Shown in pieces: positions 23,571-32,723 of a stretch of 64,000 bases of DNA. Position numbers and translations under genes: made by a program. Positions within the stretch are counted from its first letter, which is position 1, and each line of letters starts with the position of its first letter. The notes under the pieces were generated by a model. It saw only the letters and a program-made list of their open reading frames with translations, searched no databases and was not told the DNA's origin. This DNA is from Eumeta japonica (taxonomy: Eukaryota > Arthropoda > Insecta > Lepidoptera > Psychidae): NCBI GenBank assembly GCA_005406025.1, contig BGZK01001297.1, positions 1 to 64,000 on the forward strand. The letters are read 5' to 3'.

Positions 23571-24773
23571 TACCAAACTAAGTAAATAAATAAATAAATA
23601 AATAAGCCCTTATTGCTGATATTACACTTATTAGTATAACAATATTATTAAATCTAAAGTTAAACATAATGAGGTAAGAGAATAATTATTTTAAACTAAT
23701 TCCTATTCTCGGCATTCGGTTTTTTCTCCCCTCTTCACAGCTTGTCTTTCGACAAAGGCCTCCTCTAAGGCTTTCCATTCGTTTCTCTGTTTTGCTGTAC
23801 GTAACCATAACGGGCCCGCTACCTTCTTCAAATCGTCCTCCCATCGTTTCGTTTGTCTTCCCTTGCTTCTATTACTTCCCCTGGGATACAATTCGGTGAT
23901 TAATTTGGTCCACGTGAGTATAATTATGTTTTATCAAGAGACCAACTCCATATTGCCCTGGTGTTTCACCTTTATAATGTAACATACGGTTTCCGTAGTC
24001 TTCTATTCCTTCTCCTTGTCTTCTCATTTCGCTTATTCCTACGATATCCCATTTAATTTCGTTGATTTCTGTTTCTAGTTCTATGAGTTTTTCTGGAGTT
24101 CTCAGTGATCGTGTATTGATTGATGGTATGTGTATATCGCATTTGGTTTTGTCATTACTTTGGTTATTTGTACTTAGAGGGTGTTGGTCATTTTCCCCCA
24201 CGATGACCAGTCGGCTTGGGGGAGGTTTTCGATTTTCTGTTATTTTTACTTTGGTTTCTGAACACAGAACACAACAAAACATTGTTGTGTTTTCCGTTTG
24301 CCGAGAGTTAGCTGCTATTGTTGTTTATTTGAAGAAATGTTAGACAAAGAGTTCGATCTATTTCGCATTAAATCAAATGCGTTCGTTCTATTGACCTTGA
24401 AAGGCATAGAGGTTTGCTGGTTTTTAAGTTGCAAGTCCGAAGAATGCGGCGAAGAGGAGGTCTCTCGTTTTCTCTTTTCTTTAGTAGATTCGTTTTCCTT
24501 CACTACCAGCTTATCATACTTCAGAAAAACTATTTTCCCTTTCTTCTTTCAGCTTTTCATGCAGTGCTTTCCTTTTGGCTAGTACTTCCTTTGGAAAGTT
24601 TTCTGTGACATAGATATTTTTCAAACCTTTCTTAGTTTTCATGATCTCACTCTTTTTCCACCCATTTACAAATGAACATAAGACAGGTCTCGGTTTATTT
24701 CGTTCTTTATTTGTATTTCCTATTCTATGTATTTTGTTTATTCCATATTCATCTATACCAAACTAAGTAAATA
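23571..24773 (-). mobile_element. RTE-type LINE with large internal deletion and 18-bp target duplication
   Basis: An 18-bp direct repeat TACCAAACTAAGTAAATA flanks the element (23571-23588 and 24756-24773). The minus-strand 3' end is a short TTTA-type tandem tail (seen as AAATAAATAAATAAATA, about 23585-23604), typical of RTE elements. At about 1.17 kb, the copy keeps the 5' coding part and the last C-terminal residues but lacks the whole reverse transcriptase. Confidence 0.9.
23703..24700 (-). pseudogene. RTE LINE polyprotein with reverse transcriptase deleted
   Basis: From 24700 downward the minus strand reads NKPRPVLCSFVNGWKKSEIM and YVTENFPKEVLAKRKAL, an RTE N-terminal segment. The 24282-23872 frame follows with HIPSINTRSLRTPEKLIELE and DIVGISEMRRQGEG, the start of the apurinic-like endonuclease. 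At about 23912-23918 the text jumps from GLLIKHNYTH to TKLITELYPRG, the extreme C-terminus, which continues RWEDDLKKVAGPLWLRTAK and WKALEEAFVERQAV to a stop near 23703. The endonuclease is cut short and the reverse transcriptase is absent. The deletion is clean, so it probably happened in one event. Confidence 0.85.
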
Positions 24774-25189
24774 GTAACAAATGCAACTATTAAGATAACG
24801 GAATAAGACTATATATATAATGAACCTTGCTGTTAAATTGATGATATTAAATTTTAAATACGCGTGATAAATATCTCCTCTTTACCAAAAAGAAATCCTG
24901 GTGAAGTAAGAGTTCAAAAAACGAACGGATACGTGAAATACGAATAAATATATTTGATTAACTGATGTAATATGAGTGCAAACACAAATTAACTCGTGTG
25001 ATGTGAAATTTCGCAATATGGTTTTAAAGAAATCAATTTGTCTATTCAAAGAAGGAAGTCAACTTAATCAAATAATATGTGGAGTGTTGAGTAAGCACTA
25101 TTAAATTTTGTCTACATTTTCATTATTGGTAATATAGCATTCGCACACGTTCATATTTAGTTACTTGATTCAGAGATCGGCAGCTACGA
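24774..25189. other. AT-rich non-coding stretch
   Basis: Nothing is recognised between the LINE and the satellite array. Confidence 0.4.
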
Positions 25190-25898
25190 CAGCGCTTCAC
25201 ACGTAACTTCATAACGTAACGTTACATGAGCGTCTACATCATGGAAATCTTCGTATGGTTTGGGTAGTAGTGCGACTGCATGTCATGATATTACAAGGAC
25301 GTTTACATCAGGACATTCCTCGTGCGCTTGGTAATGTCTAGCGCAATTTCATAAAGTAAAGTTACATGAGCGTCTACAGCAGGGAAATCTACGTATGGTT
25401 TGGGTAGTAGTGCGACTGCATGTCATGATATTACAAGGACGTTTACATCAGGACATTCCTCGTGCGCTTGGTAGTGTCTAGTGCAATTTCATAACGTAAA
25501 GTTACATGAGCGTCTACAGCAGGGAAATCTACGTATGGTTTGGGTAGTAGTGCGACTGCATGTCATGATATTACAGGGACGTTTACATCAGGACATTCCT
25601 CGTGCGCTTGGTAGTGTCTAGTGCAATTTCATAACGTAAAGTTACATGAACGTCTACAACAGGGAAATCTACGTATGGTTTGGGTAGTAGTGCGACTGCA
25701 TGTCATGATATTACAAGGACGTTTACATCAGGACATTCCTCATGCGCTTGGTAGTGTCTAGTGCAATATCATAACATAAAGTTACATGAGCGTCTACAGC
25801 AGGGAAATCTACGTATGGTTTGGGTAATAGTGCGACTGCATATCATGATATTACAAGGGCGCTTACATCAGGACATTCATCACGTGCTTTGAGTGTAG
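25190..25898. repeat. Satellite array, five units of 140 bp
   Basis: Units start at ATAACGTAA-like motifs at 25211, 25351, 25491, 25631 and 25771, exactly 140 bp apart. A partial unit precedes the first and the last decays near 25895. Constant motifs are GTTACATGAGCGTCTACA, TATGGTTTGGGTAGTAGTGC and TCAGGACATTCCTCGTGCG. Inner units differ at only a few positions; the outer units are more diverged, as expected from unequal exchange. Confidence 0.95.
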
Positions 25899-26571
25899 AC
25901 TTAATATTTAGTATGGTCTGTAACTCTTACGCCGACCTTAGGGATAGGTCGGTGTATGTGCAGAGATCACAGTCATCATCACAGAGATTCGTTTTCACAA
26001 CAACTAATTAAAAGATCGCGTAAGCATGCGCATGCGGACTGAATGCGTAAGAGGTTACCATTATTTTTCAGGATTCAACGTAAGAAATAGATTGTTTTTT
26101 TTATTACAAATCGGTTGCGATGTTTTTATATCTCATAACTACTGACAAGAAGGATTTTTAAAAATAGTATTTAAAACAGAAAATAAATAACATAAGTGAC
26201 CGAACACAGCTTAAATATATTATTATGGTTACATAATTATTTAAAATGTGTGCCCATCACTGAAAAAACTACAGTCGTTATTTAAGATGAATTTTGTTTT
26301 ATTTTTTCAAAGATCTAACTCTTAAAAAATATTATTCAACATCATTTTTTTTCTTGTATACTTCTCCGAGCACTGTATTTTTTTAGCAATCGATTATTAT
26401 ATTTCTTTTTATTCCATGAAATAATTGTTGTGGTAACATTTTAAATTTTCATACAAGCATAATAGTTTAGTCGAGAAGTGAGTTTCTTTAGGAAAATAGT
26501 TCCCATGATCTTAAAAATATGGGGTTCGGTTTATTAGATTCAGTTAAATTCTGATAAAAGGATTTTTTTTT
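25899..26571. other. AT-rich non-coding stretch
   Basis: No gene or element is recognised. Confidence 0.4.
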
Positions 26572-27088
26572 AATTTTTCTGCCATTAAATATTTCAATTG
26601 TTATTAAGAAAATTCGAAGAGAAAAAAAGATGTTCTCCGTTTTTTAGCAATAACTATGGAACTATCAAAAGTAGCGCCAATATTTAAAAAGATCCTAAAA
26701 GAGGAGAAAATTTCACTATAATAAGTTTCGATCCCCGGAGTTGTAGCTCCATTATTTATAATTTTAATTTTACGTTGAAAATATAGTTCCGCGCGGCTGT
26801 TGTGGCGCCGTCGCGTCGCCACCGAGCAAAGTGGACGTAAGAAAATATTTTTTTTTATAATATTTAATATAATATTAAAAACCTAAAAAAATTACAGTCT
26901 CATCTAGACACTTGAAGAAATATAATTCCGATATAAAAAAAATGTGAAATTTTCTCCTCTTTTAGGATCTTTTTAAATATTGGCGCTATCTTTAATAGTT
27001 TCATAGTTATTGCTAAAAAACGGAGACTATCTTTTTTTCTCTTCGTTTTTTGTTAATAACAATTGAAATTTTTAATGGCAGAAAAATT
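26572..27088. mobile_element. Foldback MITE with terminal inverted repeats of about 145 bp
   Basis: The left arm (26572-26717) begins AATTTTTCTGCCATTAAA and the right arm, read inward from 27088, begins the same way. Both arms share ATTTCAATTGTTATTAA, CCGTTTTTTAGCAATAACTA and GCGCCAATATTTAAAAAG. The arms are about 90 percent identical by eye. The 225-bp core has a GC-rich patch (CGCGCGGCTGTTGTGGCGCC). There is no coding capacity and no clear target duplication. Confidence 0.85.
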
Positions 27089-27246
27089 CGAAGCAAAGAA
27101 GCTTCTATCAAACCTTCTATTATGAGTTTTGAGTAATAAAAAAGTATGGTTTATAATATAGTAACATATTTCCAAACTTAATTATTTAATTTTTTCATGA
27201 CAATCAAACGGATGGATATATTATTACATAATATCTTCTTTATTAG

Positions 27247-28134
27247 TTAATTTTCTACTCTTGATATACGGAACGTGTATTGGATGGATGTCTCCAATGA
27301 CGCTGGTGCTACAATCCGATCAGTCTCCCAAAGGAACACCTTTCACTGATGAAGAAATATCCTGGATGGCGTCTGCACGATTCATAACTTCGATACCTGC
27401 AGTGGTTTTCTTTGGTTATATCGTCGATAAATTCGGAAGAAAATTTGCTTTACTAGTTTGCACTGCGCAATTTGTGGTAAGTGTTCAATACTCAAAAAAC
27501 GAACCTGATTTCTTATGATTGACCATAATCAATGTAGAACTTTTGAAAGATAATTAATGAGTTCGAGACATTCTAATGATTTTGCGATTTTTATATCACT
27601 CTACCTTTTTTTAAGGTAGTAATTATTTGCAATGTAATTTATGAAGTACAATATCTTACCAAAATTGACATCCCAAAAAGATGTCATTATTGGATTCTAT
27701 ATTCTTCAACTTTCTGTCTGACATACCTATTCCAATGGATAAAAAAAATATCTGCAGAACTTTACAGTGCAGCATCTGAAACTTTATCGTAATTATTACA
27801 CATGTATGTTACGATTTCTATTTTTAATACGTGTTCACCTCACATGGATCACACATCTTACGTGGTGCCCTGACTGCCAGACATTGCAATTTTATATGTA
27901 ATGGTAACAGTTTCATTCAACCAATGAAACTGTTTATCGAATTATTTTCTAGATATTCATTTTATGATACAATTTCAGGGACGTTGGGCCATAAAGTTGT
28001 CGTCGTCGGAGTTCGCCGGCCTCTTCGCTGCTCGAGCGCTGGTCGGAGCGGGCATGTCGGGCTGCTACGTCGTCGGGCCGCTGTACACCAACGAGATAAG
28101 CGAAAGTTGCATAAGAGGAACTCTGGGCACACTC
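27247..28134 (+). CDS. Two exons of an MFS sugar (trehalose) transporter-like gene, partial
   Basis: Exon 27247-27476 follows an acceptor (CTTCTTTATTAG) and ends at a GTAAGT donor. It encodes a first membrane helix (NFLLLIYGTCIGWMSPMTLV), a loop with FTDEEISWMASARF, and FFGYIVDKFGRKFALL, which carries the DxxGRK motif of MFS sugar porters. Exon 27979-28134 follows TACAATTTCAG and ends at GTGAGT. It encodes FAARALVGAGMSG and PLYTNEISESCIRGTLGTL, the PxYxxEI...RG loop. Both joins are phase 0, and this resembles insect Tret1-like transporters. No start exon or later exons are visible before the gustatory receptor at 32724, so it may be a fragment or a gene with long introns. Confidence 0.7.
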
Positions 28135-29477
28135 GTGAGTTTGGTGACACCGTAATACAAGCGATGAGTACTACTCGCAATAAGCAGTGTATTTGGTCTG
28201 AGAAGTGTTCGAATATTTTTAAATACAATTCGATACATAACTTATGGAGCTCAGCTTAGAAGAATGTCATAAAACTCAACATGTTTGTACATCCACGTGA
28301 TTACAGTGAGATTTCGATTTGAAAGGAAAATATTAAGCGATTTAAGTGACAAAGTTGCATCTTACTATGAATTGAGTTTTAACATATTATCAGGTGGGTC
28401 AAATACGTTATTTCAGCGTTCCTGTCACCTTCGTACCAAGAAACCATATCTATTCTAAAATATAAATTAGTATTGACTTCATTGGTATCTAATTATATTG
28501 CCTATACAATACAAAAAGATAGTATTTTCACGTAAAGCTACCAAAATTTATAACATATTAGATTTCAAACTCTCTTGAGGTGATAGCATTAATGGACTAA
28601 AATTAATTTCGTGTTTTAGTTCAATATACGTACGCACCTTATTTGGAAATTATCTATTCGGATATTTTATAGTGCTACACACAAGCGTCACAGCTATTAG
28701 ACTTAACGGTTTCTTTCGTATTGGGATATCGATGAAATAATCGCTACTACGAATCCGAAATTGCATTTTTTTTTAGTCTAATATACTATTATTGTATTAT
28801 TTATACTAGGAAGTACTATGAATCTTACAGGCTACCGAACCGATTTATATAAATGAGGAATCGTTGTACTTTTAAATCTTTAGATTGCTCTAAAATATAT
28901 GACGCCACAGAAAACGCAATATAGAAAATGCTAGATGAATATACGTAGAACTATTGAGGGGTTGATCCTTTCAAGAGAAGTGGCAAGACAAGTCTCCCTT
29001 TCACAATACATTCTTAATATGACAATAATTTCAGACATGCAAGCTTAATAATGAACAAAAATTTTTGGCGTATGCACCTTATTCCATTATGAATGTAGAA
29101 AACGGGAATTGCTAACGACTAATTGCAGTTTTACGCTTTTACTTTAATAATGGTATACTATTAGCATTGTCACCTTGATTAATAACGTAAACTTGGTCAA
29201 ATACTCGTTATGAGTTATGCAATACAACAAATATAATAATATACCATTAAATTATATATCTATGTCGACCTAAAACGAAATAAGAAGGATGTGACAAGAA
29301 AATATGTCTCTTAGAATTTATAACCTGAAAACCCAATTCGAATCTATGTATAAACCAGCTGACCTGGCAGACATTGTTCTGCATTTTCTTGTAGCTAACT
29401 TGTCCATATAGTTAATGTTCGCAGCTGAGCCAACACGGATGTAGAACGAATTTTTTCGTCTTTTGTATCGATCGATT
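28135..29477. other. Presumed intron or intergenic DNA after the transporter exons
   Basis: It is AT-rich. No GC-rich stretch that could be the next transporter exon is visible. Confidence 0.35.
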
Positions 29478-30290
29478 CCAATTTAATTTTTGATTCCGAA
29501 ACTAATCACACTTTTGATTCTGATCTCGTCCCCACACTCGTTTTTGACCTTAGACCCATTATCAATTTTGGTCTCAGCCCCGCTTTCAATTCTGATCCTG
29601 GTCCCATTCTCGTTTCTACTCTCTGTCCCGCTTTTAGTTCCAATTCTACTACCAATCACAGTTCCAATTTGAACGAAGCCGGAGGTTAGTATCAAAATAA
29701 AATATATGCAATATTACTTGAGAATAGTATATCGTTCTATGAGTAAATTACTTTTTTAATCGGTGCAGTAGTTCAGTTCAATAATACAAATACATGGTCG
29801 AAATCGTTGAAAAATTCTAATAGGTGTAATATATGAAACATTCCGATCCCAATTTAAGTTTCGATCCTGCCTCTACACTAGATTTCGACCCCAGTCCCGT
29901 TCTCAATTTCGGTCCCGGACTGGCTTTTCTTTCTGATTCTAGTCCCAAACGCAAGTTTTTTTTTAAAAAATTCTTCGGTATGCGTTCACCATTTCACTAA
30001 AGTTTCACCATAATCGGATCATAAAGTAAAACTCGCATAGAGAACAAATGTACTAACATTGACTATAATATATATAGCTTTAGCCCGAGGCACCCCCTTT
30101 GCGAACATAAATTGATTTCTTACATTTTTACATTTTTTGTATCGACCGACGACGTCGTGTCCATCATGATTGCGATCCCGCTTCTCATCCATCTTTGATT
30201 TTATCTCGATTGAATACATATTCCGGTTTTACTTTCAATCTCAATTCCGGTTCCACTTTTGATTCAATTTCAATAAATTATTCAATTTTT
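29478..30290. repeat. Degenerate GATCCCG-type minisatellite tracts
   Basis: Three blocks (29478-29680, 29836-29960 and 30160-30285) are built from roughly 18-24-base variants such as TTTCGACCCCAGTCCCGTTC and CAATTCTGATCCTGGTCCC. The minus strand therefore reads as low-complexity peptide rich in IGTE, RIESG and similar. The tracts resemble the array at 1412-1918. Confidence 0.6.
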
Positions 30291-30639
30291 AAGGGTTTAT
30301 TTAACACAGGAACCCTAAAATTATCAGCATGAAAAGCACTCTTAATGTAGTCCAGTAAGCTCTTTTACCTTCCCGTGACAGTCGCATCGTGATTTGTTCA
30401 GCCGTTCCGAAGATACCTCGAACAAACAGACAAACAGACAGAAATAAAGGGCTATTACCTTCATACCAACCTTGTCCTGCTAGTAACGAATACAACAAAA
30501 AAAGAATTATGCAATATGGTGCAATCGTTCAGAAGTGATGCGCGTACAAATATTTCGAGGATTCATTTTTGTTTTATAGATACTGCAATATATGGGCTAA
30601 CATATAGTTAATCTGCGTGGGTGCCAATTTTTATAAGGT
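30291..30639. other. Spacer with GACAGACA scrap
   Basis: CAGACAAACAGACAGAAAT near 30428 is like the motif at 3018. Nothing else is supported. Confidence 0.3.
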
Positions 30640-30659
30640 GCCCTTTTTTATAAAACGCG

Positions 30660-31240
30660 TTTTTTTTTTATTAAGCTATTGCATAGCTTTTATCGCGGGC
30701 TTTGAGCACAGCGACCAAATCAAGAAATTCCGTAACGAAAATTAAACCTAACACCCCCCACTCCGTTTACCATGTAGCTCGGCCGAGCGTTCGTTTAACG
30801 TGTATGTATATGGTACGACTGTACGAAGCTTGCACGGTTCGAGACGAGCTGCTCCGAAATCGGACGAATACGTAAGCAGCTGTTTGTGAGAAAGTATATA
30901 GGTGTATAGGTATCTATCATATCTTTATAATGCCACACTCACCGCATATGCCCCGTAAGTATACATGTAGGTATGTATGTATAAATAGGTGTACCTATGT
31001 ACAACAGTGTATAGCAGTTGCTGGTGAATACGCTATACGCGTAAAATTTGTGTATAAAGTGTTTTAAATATGAATAAACAAAGTGCATTTATTAATGAAG
31101 AAAGTGATGAAAAAGTTGAATTAATATCAAAGGAAAAAATATTGTATATTGTAAATATTGCATAAATAAATAAATAATTATAATTGCATAAGTTGATAAA
31201 AAGTGCTATGCAATAGCTTTACCGCGGCAGTCCCCGAGTT
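30660..31240. repeat. Unclassified element bounded by related palindromic motifs
   Basis: AAGCTATTGCATAGCTTTT followed by ATCGCGGG (about 30673-30700) is echoed by AGTGCTATGCAATAGCTTT followed by ACCGCGG (about 31201-31228). The enclosed DNA has CG-rich and GTATGTAT-type simple parts and a short frame at 31071. It looks like one dispersed repeat, class unknown. Confidence 0.35.
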
Positions 31241-31870
31241 TTTTATAAAATCATAACAGCATTGTGTGTTTATAAAGGGTTCCTGTCGAGTTGCTTCGTA
31301 AAGTATGGCATACGTACTTTTAAATACAATGAACAAATAAATGAGTTGGAAGAAACAGTGGACAAGTTCCGCCGGCATATTACAAGTTTATCATCTTTCG
31401 TATTAGTCCGAATGATGCAATAAAAGTAAACAATGCCGTACTCGAAGATATTGAACAAAAAATCATCACCTGTATTATCCAGTATGGTATTGGAGCACCA
31501 AAAGAGCCTGTAGAAATTAAAAAAAAAGTGTATGCCCCACGTAATTCATATGTAAGCACAAATCTCGCGAAAATATCCCAAAATTGCATGAATTTGTCCT
31601 GATAACGTGAAAGAATATCGAAATTCTTCATTTTGTCAATAAAATCAATTTGCACTGTTGAATCAACATGTGAAAAAATTCAATTCAAAATCGAAACAAA
31701 TGCTTACAGATATTTTCAATTGTATAGTTATAATTTCCTTTGAGGAAACTTTGAAGGTGCAAAGTAGTTAAGAGTTTTTAAAAACGAGTTGCCAATTCAA
31801 CAAAAGAATTCTGATGAGACGATGGATGAAATAAATGATGACCTTTGGCTCGTTAGTACAATATTTGAGT
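31241..31870 (+). other. Decayed coding-like stretch, unidentified
   Basis: Between frame changes the + strand gives SPNDAIKVNNAVLEDIEQK and KEPVEIKKKVYAPRNSYVS. This has the composition of real protein but matches no family I recognise. Stops occur on both sides. It may belong to a transposon remnant. Confidence 0.25.
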
Positions 31871-32723
31871 GAAGAATTATTTAAGCGATATTTTTCTTGA
31901 ATTGTAGATTAGGGGAGTTGCTCTTATTATTGGGCCAGCGCTAAATTCACAGGCTTAAATCTTCTGAATTATTATTAATAATATCAGACGAACAATAAGG
32001 GGAAGTATGCAAAATGTGCACTGATGTTAAAAATGATCTTCCTCTGCCGCGGTGATACTAAAAATAACACGAGAGCCCTAACGCGCCTGAAGACAATTAA
32101 TTATTTTATACTTCACTTACTTATTTCTATGAGATGTTTCCGACATATATTCAAAACGCAATTATTATTTCTAAATCCATATAAGAAAATCTTTACATTT
32201 TCAAATATGGACGAAATATACATTTTTTAAAAGATAGGTATTAAACACAAAACAGGTTTTTTAAGCTGTGAATAATCGATATGTGGCTTTTTAAAATAAA
32301 TTGACATGAATTTTGTAAATAAATACTATAATGAGAATATATGAACGAAACTGTTGAAGTGTAAGTTTTAATGAAAATTAAAAATTTTAATTCTAAATTA
32401 TTAAAAACGCTATAAATTAGTTTGGAGGGCTTACCTTAGAATTATTTTTGTATCTTTCAACGGGCTTTCATTTTTTCTGTTAATCGTCACAACTTTGGAT
32501 ATTCCCTATAGGGCATACGGTTTAATATTATTATAGTTTTGAAGAAACATTTTTAACTGAAAACCAGGAAATTTCAATATCATTACTCTATCACTAAATC
32601 TATAAATATAATTTCGTTGAGTGTTTGTCTAACCTTTGACGCTTCGTTGCTATGGACAGCACACTTTAGTTGGACATTTCCGCAATAACGGTTTGTAAAT
32701 ACGGAGTGAGAAAAGAAATGAAA
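31871..32723. other. Upstream region of the first gustatory receptor gene
   Basis: AT-rich DNA with no element recognised. It should contain the promoter of the gene starting at 32724. No TATA box or initiator could be assigned with confidence. Confidence 0.35.

Noticed and set aside
25211..25898. CRISPR-like regular repeats
   Set aside because: Units are 140 bp and adjoin without unique spacers; eukaryotic satellite.
27831..28259. 142-codon plus-strand frame over the second transporter exon
   Set aside because: Shifted frame. The transporter frame has MFS motifs and correct splice sites, while this one is basic, low-complexity shadow.
32670..32723. Earlier start for GrA
   Set aside because: The upstream extension begins with TTG and has no counterpart in GrB or GrC; the conserved start is at 32724.
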